Shown here: positions 1 to 5,184 of the stretch, piece after piece
Layout of the letters: each line of letters opens with the position of its first letter
How positions within the stretch are numbered: position 1 is the first letter of the stretch
NCBI GenBank assembly: GCA_028292075.1
Contig: JAQGNA010000024.1
Coordinates: 1-5,184, forward strand
Direction: 5' to 3'
Source: Rhodoferax sp.
Lineage (GTDB): Bacteria > Pseudomonadota > Gammaproteobacteria > Burkholderiales > Burkholderiaceae
Length of the DNA stretch: 5,184 nt
Position numbers and translations under genes: made by a program
Notes under the pieces: generated by a model
Told to the model about the DNA's origin: nothing
The model's database searches: none
The model's input: only the letters and a program-made list of their open reading frames with translations

Positions 1-569
1 CGCAGGAAGGCGCCGCCGGGTTCGGTGATGCGCAGGAGTCCGACCACGGTGACTTCGCCGGTGGGCTCGGTCGCCTGGCGGGTGGCCCGCGGGGCGAGTT
101 CGGATGGCACGAACCCGCGGTTGACCAGCACCGTGCCGGCGCTCTGGTCTGCCTGGTCTGCCTGGTCTGCCTGATCTGCCTGAGCACCCTGATCGCTCTT
201 CCCGCGCTGCAACGGCGTCACAACCCAGAAGCCGCTGCCTTGCGTGGTGACGGCCTGCACCAGGGTTTCCCGGTCGTGCAGGAAGCGGCCGGTGAGCGTC
301 ACGCGCCGGTATTCGTCGGCGGCGGCGCTGACGTTGGCCCAGTCCGCCGGACCGGGCGCGGCCACGGGCGCCGCATGCACGCGCTGGTCCACGCGGGCGA
401 TGAGCTCGTGCTTCCAGGCACGCCGCTCGATCTGCCAGGTGCCGAGCGAAATGAAGGTGGCGAACAGCATGGCGCCAGCCAGCGCAATGACAAACGCGGC
501 GGCCCTGGAACGGGGCCGCCGCGCGGCGGGCCGGGTTGTGGCCCCGGCGGTGTGCGGTGCGTTCTCCAC
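1..569 (-). CDS. SURF1 family cytochrome oxidase assembly protein (partial, 3' end outside window)
   Basis: Inner-membrane assembly factor; SURF1 proteins support heme insertion and maturation of subunit I in heme-copper oxidases. The visible 189 residues have a basic, Arg/Pro-rich N-terminus, a membrane segment at about 23-43, and the family signature LGTWQIERR at 42-50 just after it. EYRRVTLTGRF (86-96), GFWVVTPL (113-120) and VLVNRGFVP (147-155) follow as in other SURF1 proteins. The second membrane helix expected near the C-terminus lies beyond the window. I chose the GTG at 569: the frame has a stop (585-587) shortly upstream with no other start between, and the only nearby ATG (residue 34) would cut the membrane segment in two. 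The GTG lies 1 nt after the cyoD stop with only a weak purine-rich stretch before it, so translation is probably coupled to cyoD. An Asp-Gln-Ala repeat (about 126-142) sits between two conserved blocks and looks like a lineage-specific loop insertion. A SURF1 gene next to quinol oxidase genes suggests a dedicated partner of this oxidase (inference). Confidence 0.9.
   Translation of the reverse strand, partial: MENAPHTAGATTRPAARRPRSRAAAFVIALAGAMLFATFISLGTWQIERRAWKHELIARVDQRVHAAPVAAPGPADWANVSAAADEYRRVTLTGRFLHDRETLVQAVTTQGSGFWVVTPLQRGKSDQGAQADQADQADQADQSAGTVLVNRGFVPSELAPRATRQATEPTGEVTVVGLLRITEPGGAFL
144..197 (-). repeat. 9-bp tandem repeat coding an Asp-Gln-Ala tract in SURF1
   Basis: On the + strand the unit CTGGTCTGC occurs three times exactly (144-152, 153-161, 162-170). 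A fourth copy has one mismatch (171-179), and two decayed copies follow (180-188, 189-197). On the coding strand each unit adds one Asp-Gln-Ala triplet, giving a hydrophilic tract at about residues 126-142 of the SURF1-like protein. The unit is a multiple of three, so copy-number change by replication slippage would keep the frame. The exact copies next to decayed ones suggest recent expansion. Confidence 0.9.
495..523 (-). repeat. Perfect 11-bp all-GC inverted repeat early in the SURF1 gene
   Basis: The arms 495-505 (CGCGGCGGCCC) and 513-523 (GGGCCGCCGCG) are exact reverse complements around a 7-base loop (506-512). The hairpin begins about 46 nt into the SURF1 coding region. In the direction of transcription it is followed at once by TTTGTCATT, which resembles a short, imperfect U-tract. 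This looks like a weak intrinsic terminator or an RNA processing/stability element between cyoD and the rest of the SURF1 gene. It lies in codons for the Arg/Pro/Ala-rich N-terminus, so in such GC-rich DNA it could also be a by-product of codon choice. The structure is certain; the function is inference. Confidence 0.6.
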
Positions 570-570
570 G

Positions 571-981
571 CTACGGCATGTTCTTCATCTCGTGCGGCGA
601 CATCGGCATCATGTTGGCGTTCAGGTGGTACATCACCCAGATCGACCCACTGAGCGTGATGACCACCAGCACGATGGTGAAGATGAGCGCCAGCATCGAC
701 CAGCCGGCCTCGACCTTGGTGTCCATGTGCAGGAAGTAGATCATGTGAACCACGATCTGCACCGCGGCCAGTGCCAGGATCACAAGGGCCGTGGTGCTCG
801 GCTTCTCGAAGACCTTGCCCATCACCAGCCAGAACGGAATCACCGTGAGGATCACCGCCAGCACGAAGCCGGTCATGTAGCCCTTGAAGGTGCTGTGCGG
901 GCCATCGTCGTGGCCGTGGCCGTGGTCATGGCCGCCGTGGCCATGGTCGCCCTGACCCTTGTCGTCGTTGTGAACAGTCAT
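571..981 (-). CDS. cyoD: Cytochrome bo3 ubiquinol oxidase subunit IV
   Basis: Small membrane subunit of the bo3 quinol oxidase, thought to help assemble or stabilise the CuB/heme centre of subunit I. The product has 136 residues, longer than E. coli CyoD (about 109) mainly through its N-terminus. Three membrane segments are visible at about 37-55, 64-85 and 96-118. The family block [18 protein letters not shown] (34-51) and a terminal [12 protein letters not shown] (114-125) match CyoD well. The first 30 residues are unusual: eight His (4, 13, 15, 18, 20, 22, 24, 29) among Gly and Asp, a potential metal-binding tail, coded by near-repeated GGCCAC/GGCCAT units (about 910-948). The ATG at 979-981 overlaps the cyoC stop as ATGA, a standard coupling arrangement. 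A longer in-frame start at 1062 would lie deep inside cyoC and adds a non-family sequence, so I rejected it. Confidence 0.96.
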   Translation of the reverse strand: MTVHNDDKGQGDHGHGGHDHGHGHDDGPHSTFKGYMTGFVLAVILTVIPFWLVMGKVFEKPSTTALVILALAAVQIVVHMIYFLHMDTKVEAGWSMLALIFTIVLVVITLSGSIWVMYHLNANMMPMSPHEMKNMP

Positions 982-1658
982 GCCATGGATCCCATGAGGT
1001 AGACGAAAGTAAAGACGCCGATCCAGACGACGTCCAGGAAGTGCCAGAACATCGACAGGCACATGAGGCGCCGGCGGTTCTCGGGGATCAGCCCACCGCG
1101 GCCTACTTGCACCATCAGCGTCACCAGCCAGATGATGCCGAAGGTGACGTGCAGCCCGTGGGTGCCGACCAGCGTGAAGAAAGCCGAAAGGAAGGCGCTG
1201 CGCTGCGGCACCGCGCCCTCGTGGATCAGGTGCGAGAACTCGTACAGCTCGAGGCTGATGAAGGCCACGCCGAAGAGCCCGGTGACGGCCAGCCAGGCCA
1301 ACGTGGGCTTCACGCGGTTGCGCTGCATCTCCAGCATGGCGAAGCCGTAGGTGATGGACGAGAGCAGCAGCATCGACGTGTTGACCGCCACCAGCTTCAG
1401 GTCGAACAGGTCGGCGCCCGAGGGGCCGGCCGCATAGCTGCGACCCAGCACGGCATAGACGGCAAACAGCACGGCGAAGACCAGGCAGTCGCTCATGAGG
1501 TAGAGCCAGAACCCGAGCAGGGTGCCGTTCTCCACATGGTGCTCTTCGGGCACGTAGAAACGCAGGTTGTCGGGCGTGTCCACGCTGGCACTCACGTGCG
1601 CGTGGGCCGGGTTCATCTTGCCCGTGGGGCTCGGCAGGGTGGCGGTGGTATCAGACAT
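978..1658 (-). CDS. cyoC: Cytochrome bo3 ubiquinol oxidase subunit III
   Basis: Membrane subunit III of the quinol oxidase (heme-copper oxidase subunit III family). It binds no redox cofactor but stabilises subunit I. The product has 226 residues against about 204 in E. coli, the excess being a hydrophilic N-terminus (1-40). Five membrane segments are apparent: about 46-71, 88-108, 120-137, 158-183 and 202-223. Diagnostic blocks are [17 protein letters not shown] (49-65), [10 protein letters not shown] (136-145), [17 protein letters not shown] (158-174) and [20 protein letters not shown] (199-218), all very close to E. coli CyoC. I chose the ATG at 1658, which overlaps the end of cyoB by 8 nt. 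The upstream in-frame start at 1727 would add 23 non-family residues read from inside cyoB. No good ribosome binding site precedes 1658, so translation probably depends on ribosomes finishing cyoB. Confidence 0.97.
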   Translation of the reverse strand: MSDTTATLPSPTGKMNPAHAHVSASVDTPDNLRFYVPEEHHVENGTLLGFWLYLMSDCLVFAVLFAVYAVLGRSYAAGPSGADLFDLKLVAVNTSMLLLSSITYGFAMLEMQRNRVKPTLAWLAVTGLFGVAFISLELYEFSHLIHEGAVPQRSAFLSAFFTLVGTHGLHVTFGIIWLVTLMVQVGRGGLIPENRRRLMCLSMFWHFLDVVWIGVFTFVYLMGSMA

Positions 1659-3654
1659 GGCTGGCCAGCAGTTTGGAGCGCTCGCCCTCGATGCGGATGA
1701 CCTCGTCCGCTCCGATGTGGAAATCACGCTGGTAGTTGAAGGTATGGTAGATCGCGACCACGATCAGACCGGCGAACGACAGCGCGGCGACGAGCCACAT
1801 GTGCCAGATCATGGCGAAGCCGAAAGCGGTGCTCATTCCGGCCAGGATGATGCCGGCGCCGGTGTTCTTCGGCATGTGGATCGGGATGAAGCCCGACGAC
1901 GGCCGCTGGTAGCCACGCTTCTTCATGTCGTAGAAGGCATCGTTGTCGTGGATCTGCGGCGTGAAAGCGAAGTTGTACGACGGCGGGGGCGACGAGGTCG
2001 ACCACTCCAGCGTGCGGCCGTTCCATGGGTCGCCGGTGTGATCGCGCAGTGCTTCGCGGTTCTTCCAGGTGACATAGAACTGCATCAGCATGGCGCCGAT
2101 GCCCAGCGCGATGAGCACCGCGCCGAACGCGGCAATCTGGAACCAGATCTGCAGCGAAGGATCGGTGAAGTGGCTCATGCGGCGGGTGACGCCCATGAGG
2201 CCCAGGACGTACAGCGGCGCGAAGGCGAACCAGAAGCCGAGCAGCCAGCACCAGAACGACACCTTGCCCCAGAACGGATCGAGCTTGACGCCGGTGGCCT
2301 TGGGGAACCAATAGTTGATGGCGGCGAACGCGCCGAACACCACGCCGCCGATGATCACGTTGTGGAAGTGGGCGATCAGGAACAGGCTGTTGTGCAGCAC
2401 GAAGTCGGCAGGCGGCACCGCCAGCAGCACACCCGTCATGCCGCCGATCACGAAGGTGAACATGAAGCCGATGGTCCACAGCATGGGCACCTCGAAGCGG
2501 ATGCGTCCGCGGTACATGGTGAACAGCCAATTGAAGATCTTGGCCCCGGTGGGGATCGAGATGATCATCGTGGTGATGCCGAAGAACGAGTTGACGCTGG
2601 CACCCGAGCCCATGGTGAAGAAGTGGTGCAGCCACACGAGGTACGACAGGATGGTGATCACCACCGTGGCATAGACCATGGACGCATAACCGAACAGGCG
2701 CTTGCTGGAGAAGGTGGAGACGATCTCGGAGAAGATGCCGAACACTGGCAACACAAGGATGTAGACCTCGGGGTGGCCCCAGATCCAGATCAGGTTGACG
2801 TACATCATGGCGTTGCCGCCGAAGTCGTTGGTGAAGAAATTGGTGCCGACGTAGCGGTCGAGGGACAGCAGGCCGAGCACGCCGGTGAGCACCGGGAAGG
2901 CGGCGACGATCAGCACGTTGGTGCAGAGCGAGGTCCACACGAACACGGGCATCTGCATCAGGCCCATGCCAGGCGCGCGCATCTTCACGATGGTGGCAAT
3001 CAGGTTGATGCCCGACAGCAGCGTGCCCACCCCGGCAATCTGCAGTGACCAGATGTAGTAGTCGACCCCCACGTCGGGGCTGTAGGCCAAATTGGACAGC
3101 GGCGGATAGGCCAGCCAGCCGGTGCGCGCGAATTCGCCGACGAACAGCGAGGCCATCACCAGCACGGCGCCGGCGGTGGTCATCCAGAAGCTGAAGTTGT
3201 TAAGGAACGGAAAGGCCACGTCGCGGGCGCCGATCTGCAGCGGCACCGCAAAGTTCATGAGGCCGGTGACGAAGGGCATGGCCACGAAGAAGATCATGAT
3301 CACGCCGTGTGCCGTGAAGACCTGATCGTAGTGATGCGGCGGCAGAAAGCCGAGGTTGTCGCCGAAGGCCATGGCCTGCTGGGCGCGCATCATGAGGGCG
3401 TCGGAGAAGCCTCGCAGCAGCATGATGATCCCGAGGATCATGTACATGATGCCGATCTTCTTGTGGTCGATGCTGGTGAACCACTCGCGCCAGAGGTAGC
3501 CCCATACCTTGAAGTAGGTCAGCGCGCCCACCAGCGCCATGCCGCCCAGCGCAACCGCAATGAAGGTGGCGAGCAGGATGGGTTCGTGAAAGGGGATGGC
3601 CTCCCATGAGAGGCGACCGAAGATGAGCTTCGTGAGGTCGAGTGATTCAGACAT
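1651..3654 (-). CDS. cyoB: Cytochrome bo3 ubiquinol oxidase subunit I (catalytic)
   Basis: Catalytic subunit: it takes electrons from ubiquinol, reduces O2 at the heme o3/CuB centre and pumps protons across the inner membrane. It has 667 residues, close to E. coli CyoB (663), with a constant offset of +10 through the core. Visible functional residues are His116 and His431 (low-spin heme), His429 (heme o3), His294, His343 and His344 (CuB), and Tyr298 of the His-Tyr crosslink motif WGHPEVY (292-298). Glu296 and Asp145 mark the D-channel and Lys372 the K-channel. Arg81, Asp85, His108 and Gln111 mark the quinol site. The multi-helix subunit I core is complete and is followed by the usual bo3 C-terminal extension ([12 protein letters not shown] at 540-551, HMPKNTGAG at 593-601). 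The ATG at 3654 gives 10 residues before the family start. AGAAG abuts this ATG directly, too close for a good Shine-Dalgarno site. The 67-nt gap to cyoA (3655-3721) holds no gene or clear terminator, so cyoA and cyoB are probably cotranscribed. No frameshift or missing key residue. Confidence 0.99.
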   Translation of the reverse strand: MSESLDLTKLIFGRLSWEAIPFHEPILLATFIAVALGGMALVGALTYFKVWGYLWREWFTSIDHKKIGIMYMILGIIMLLRGFSDALMMRAQQAMAFGDNLGFLPPHHYDQVFTAHGVIMIFFVAMPFVTGLMNFAVPLQIGARDVAFPFLNNFSFWMTTAGAVLVMASLFVGEFARTGWLAYPPLSNLAYSPDVGVDYYIWSLQIAGVGTLLSGINLIATIVKMRAPGMGLMQMPVFVWTSLCTNVLIVAAFPVLTGVLGLLSLDRYVGTNFFTNDFGGNAMMYVNLIWIWGHPEVYILVLPVFGIFSEIVSTFSSKRLFGYASMVYATVVITILSYLVWLHHFFTMGSGASVNSFFGITTMIISIPTGAKIFNWLFTMYRGRIRFEVPMLWTIGFMFTFVIGGMTGVLLAVPPADFVLHNSLFLIAHFHNVIIGGVVFGAFAAINYWFPKATGVKLDPFWGKVSFWCWLLGFWFAFAPLYVLGLMGVTRRMSHFTDPSLQIWFQIAAFGAVLIALGIGAMLMQFYVTWKNREALRDHTGDPWNGRTLEWSTSSPPPSYNFAFTPQIHDNDAFYDMKKRGYQRPSSGFIPIHMPKNTGAGIILAGMSTAFGFAMIWHMWLVAALSFAGLIVVAIYHTFNYQRDFHIGADEVIRIEGERSKLLASHV

Positions 3655-3721
3655 CTTCTAACTGTTCTTTGAAGGAAACGAGGGGCAGCGCGGGTCTTCG
3701 ACGAAGCAATCGCTGGAAAAA

Positions 3722-4783
3722 CTAAAGGGGCTGGCCTTCCGGATTGGCCGCGGTGCACATGGCACCGACATAGGTCTTGGGCGACAGGCCGTCCACGCCC
3801 TCCAGGCCCAGGCGGCCCTGGGTCGCGGCATCGAGCGAGGCCACGTTGAACGTGCCGGGCCGGCCCTGTCCACCGCTGGCGTCGATGGCCATCATGTCCT
3901 TCATGCACATGCGGTTGGTTTCGACGCAGCGGTTCAAAATCGCGTTGTACAGGTCGGGCGCGACCTTGGCGTAGTGCTCCACCGGGTGGTTCTCGGTGGG
4001 GCGCTCCAGCTGCAGATAGCTGGCGCGGGTGAGTTCGGTCTTGCCAGCCTTGGCATCGGCCACCCACTTGTCGAAGTCGGCATTCGCCATGCCGTGAAAG
4101 CGGAAGCGCATGCCCGAGAAACCGGCACCGCTGTAGTTGGCCGAAAAGCCTTCGTAGTTGCCAGCCTTGTTGATCACGGCGTGCAGCTTGGTTTCCATGC
4201 CGGGCATGGCGTAGATCTGGCCGGCCAGAGCGGGAATGAAGAACGAATTCATCACCGACGACGCCGTGATCTTGAAGGTGATGGGGCGGTCCACCGGCGC
4301 GGCCAACTCGTTCACGCTGGCGATGCCGAGCTCGGGGTAGACGAAGAGCCACTTCCAGTCGAGCGCGACCACCTCGACCACCAGCGGCTGCGTGCCGGCC
4401 GGAATGGCGCGCTTGGCATCGAGCCGCTCGAGGGGACGGTAAGGGTCGAGCGTGTGGGTGCTGATCCAGGTGAGCGCACCGAGCGCAATGATGATCAGCA
4501 GCGGCGCTGCCCAGATGACGAGCTCGAGCTGTGTGGAATGGTCCCAGTCGGGCGCGTAGTCGGCCTCCTTGTTGGTGTGGCGGTAGCGCCAGGCGAACAG
4601 GAAGGTGAGCGCGATCACCGGCACGATGATCAACAACATCAGCACGGTGGAATAGATGATGAGGTCGCGCTGCTGGCCCGCGACGTCACCCGAGGGTGAC
4701 ATCAGCACCATATTGCTGCAGCCCGACAGCACGACGGCCGCGGTCGACAGCGCCAATGCGCGGAGTTTGGAAAGATGAGGCAT
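3722..4783 (-). CDS. cyoA: Cytochrome bo3 ubiquinol oxidase subunit II (lipoprotein)
   Basis: Subunit II of the quinol oxidase, anchored by a lipid and two helices, with a periplasmic cupredoxin-like domain. The product has 353 residues (E. coli 315). It opens with a lipoprotein signal peptide: basic Lys6/Arg8, hydrophobic 9-19, lipobox LSGC at 19-22, so Cys22 is the likely lipidated residue. Membrane segments lie at about 42-65 and 87-107. The cupredoxin region includes VVALDWKWLFVYPELGIASV (138-157), SSVMNSFFIPALAGQIYAMPGM (175-196) and NYSGAGFSGM (216-225). CuA ligand positions hold Asn179, Ser214, Ser218 and Phe222 instead of His/Cys, as expected for a quinol rather than cytochrome c oxidase. 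The tail (about 281-353) is longer than in E. coli and has Cys286, Cys293 and Cys343. I chose the ATG at 4783 because it places the signal peptide at the N-terminus. In-frame starts at 4846 (ATG) and 4867 (GTG) would add 21 or 28 Arg-rich residues; no strong ribosome binding site decides between them. First gene of the operon. Confidence 0.97.
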   Translation of the reverse strand: MPHLSKLRALALSTAAVVLSGCSNMVLMSPSGDVAGQQRDLIIYSTVLMLLIIVPVIALTFLFAWRYRHTNKEADYAPDWDHSTQLELVIWAAPLLIIIALGALTWISTHTLDPYRPLERLDAKRAIPAGTQPLVVEVVALDWKWLFVYPELGIASVNELAAPVDRPITFKITASSVMNSFFIPALAGQIYAMPGMETKLHAVINKAGNYEGFSANYSGAGFSGMRFRFHGMANADFDKWVADAKAGKTELTRASYLQLERPTENHPVEHYAKVAPDLYNAILNRCVETNRMCMKDMMAIDASGGQGRPGTFNVASLDAATQGRLGLEGVDGLSPKTYVGAMCTAANPEGQPL

Positions 4784-4864
4784 GCGGGACACTTTGCGGG
4801 TGGTACCTGGAGGTAAACGGAAGGACCTTGGGGCAGCGAACCTCATGGACTCTACGCGGTTAGA

Positions 4865-4872
4865 CACCTCCT
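4865..4872 (-). promoter_or_regulatory. Shine-Dalgarno-like AGGAGGTG in the cyoA leader
   Basis: On the minus strand AGGAGGTG reads from 4872 to 4865 and is the best ribosome-binding-like sequence upstream of cyoA. It lies about 80 nt before the preferred ATG (4783) and about 20 nt before the alternative ATG (4846). Its own GTG (4867) directly follows AGGAG, too close for normal use. Downstream in the same leader UACCUCC (4815 to 4809) can pair with GGAGGUG over 7 bp including one G-U pair, so the site may be masked in a leader hairpin. It may also be chance. Confidence 0.25.
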
Positions 4873-4883
4873 GGGCATTGGAC

Positions 4884-4911
4884 GTTTTGTCCCATGCTGT
4901 TTTCCCAACAG
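4884..4911. promoter_or_regulatory. Candidate operator: dyad CTGTT-N5-AACAG plus direct repeat
   Basis: CTGTT (4897-4901) and AACAG (4907-4911) are perfect 5-bp inverted arms around TTCCC, a spacing compatible with a dimeric regulator. The same stretch contains a near-direct repeat, GTTTTGTCCCA (4884-4894) and GTTTTCCCA (4899-4907). The elements sit centrally between the divergent genes. I do not recognise the motif as FNR/Anr, ArcA or Fur, so no regulator is assigned. Short dyads also arise by chance. Confidence 0.3.
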
Positions 4912-4972
4912 ATGCGTGCCGGCGGCCTGACGGCGTTAATATGGCACAACACCCGATTTACGAGCAAGCACG

Positions 4973-5184
4973 ATGTCCACTGCCGTCCACCCCGAGCCCA
5001 ATTCCACAGAAATGGAAGACGACCTGCGCCAGGTCCATACGGATCATTCCGGCGTGGCGCCGGGCGAAATCGCCATTGGGGTGATCATCGGCCGGGCGTC
5101 CGAATACTTCGATTTCTTCGTCTATGGCATCGCTTCCGTGATGGTCTTTCCTGCGGTGTTCTTTCCGCACGAAGCGCGGCTTGA
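4973..5184 (+). CDS. MFS transporter, metabolite:H+ symporter-like (partial, 5' part only)
   Basis: Only the first 70 codons are in the window and the gene runs off the right edge. After a hydrophilic N-terminus (1-30) comes a first membrane segment, GEIAIGVIIGRASEYFDFFVYGIASVMVFPAVFFP (31-65, written here only to mark extent; key residues Gly40-Arg41, Glu44, Asp47-Phe48-Phe49, Tyr51). An acidic/aromatic E-Y-F-D-F-F-V-Y-G cluster in helix 1 followed by F-P at the helix end is typical of the metabolite:H+ symporter branch of the major facilitator superfamily (ProP/KgtP/ShiA-like). The substrate cannot be told from this piece. The ATG at 4973 is the only start after the in-frame TAA at 4937-4939 that fits, with a weak GAG/AAG-type purine stretch upstream. 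It is divergent from cyoA and may share its control region. The family call is fairly secure; the exact subfamily is less so. Confidence 0.8.
   Translation, partial: MSTAVHPEPNSTEMEDDLRQVHTDHSGVAPGEIAIGVIIGRASEYFDFFVYGIASVMVFPAVFFPHEARL

Larger units (their letters stand above)
4784..4972. promoter_or_regulatory. Divergent promoter region between cyoA and the MFS gene
   Basis: These 189 bases separate two divergent starts and must contain the promoters for both, unless one lies within a coding region. I find no convincing -35/-10 pair in either direction. The clearest AT-rich spot is TAATAT at 4937-4942. Read on +, it could be a -10 element with a leader of about 24 nt before the ATG at 4973. 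Read on -, the overlapping TATTAA (4941-4936) could serve cyo with a leader of roughly 150 nt. Neither has a good -35 at the right distance, so activator-dependent or alternative-sigma promoters are possible. Dyad and direct-repeat elements between 4884 and 4911 are listed separately. Confidence 0.5.

Noticed and set aside
244..1002. A 252-codon open frame on + opposite SURF1 and cyoD
   Set aside because: It is antisense to two recognisable genes, low in complexity, and the part opposite the His-rich CyoD tail merely mirrors its repeats.
1724..2938. A 404-codon minus-strand frame inside cyoB
   Set aside because: It is the out-of-frame reading of cyoB, dominated by Arg, His, Leu and Pro. The cyoB frame itself is intact and highly conserved.
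1567..3048. A 493-codon open frame on + opposite cyoB and cyoC
   Set aside because: Its product is rich in His, Asp, Glu, Gly and Arg with no domain or membrane pattern. It lies antisense to unmistakable cyoB/cyoC and is the usual by-product of GC-rich codon bias.
3696..3706. Dyad CTTCG-A-CGAAG in the cyoA-cyoB gap
   Set aside because: The single-base centre cannot form a hairpin loop as an intact stem and there is no T-run, so it is not a terminator. An 11-base palindrome can occur by chance.
3974..4699. A 241-codon open frame on + opposite cyoA
   Set aside because: It is antisense to clear cyoA, has no recognisable motif, and has the composition of a shadow frame.
4894..5184. Plus-strand frames starting at 4782 and 4894 in the right-hand region
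   Set aside because: Both overlap the MFS start in other frames and have no family resemblance. The frame from 4973 gives a convincing MFS first helix.
1..5184. Search for a mobile element, CRISPR, tRNA, phage gene or defence system
   Set aside because: All of the window is explained by a cyo operon, SURF1, an MFS start and one short intergenic region. No transposase, spaced repeats, tRNA-like folds or unusual composition was seen.

Overview
The window is GC-rich (my estimate is well above 60%) and almost fully coding. It carries the minus-strand operon for a proton-pumping cytochrome bo3-type ubiquinol oxidase, cyoA-cyoB-cyoC-cyoD. The operon is followed by a SURF1-family assembly factor that runs off the left edge. 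A divergent plus-strand gene for a major-facilitator transporter starts at the right edge. Base composition, the style of the proteins and the cyoABCD-SURF1 order with a divergent MFS gene suggest a betaproteobacterium, most likely Burkholderiales/Comamonadaceae. That placement is inference from general familiarity, not from a database search.

Layout from right to left, in the direction of cyo transcription: the 5' part of the MFS gene on + (4973 to the edge); a 189-bp divergent intergenic region (4784-4972) that must hold the promoters of both units; cyoA (4783-3722, subunit II lipoprotein); a 67-nt gap; cyoB (3654-1651, catalytic subunit I); cyoC (1658-978, subunit III, overlapping cyoB by 8 nt); cyoD (981-571, subunit IV, overlapping cyoC by 4 nt); and the SURF1-like gene (GTG at 569, 1 nt after the cyoD stop), cut off at base 1. 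No RNA gene, insertion sequence, CRISPR array or origin is visible, and no stretch over 300 bases lacks a gene.

Together CyoA-D form an inner-membrane complex that oxidises ubiquinol, reduces O2 to water and pumps protons. CyoB carries every expected heme, CuB, quinol-site and proton-channel residue that I checked by position against E. coli CyoB. CyoA lacks the CuA ligands, as a quinol oxidase should. The SURF1-like protein probably helps insert heme or assemble subunit I. cyoE (heme O synthase), which closes the E. coli operon, does not directly follow cyoD here.

This is an ordinary respiratory operon and I see no undescribed system. The points worth a second look are small: a perfect 11-bp all-GC hairpin followed by TTTGT at the start of the SURF1 gene, a 9-bp tandem repeat coding an Asp-Gln-Ala tract inside SURF1, a His-rich CyoD N-terminus, a long cysteine-containing CyoA C-terminus, and dyad/direct-repeat elements in the divergent promoter region.
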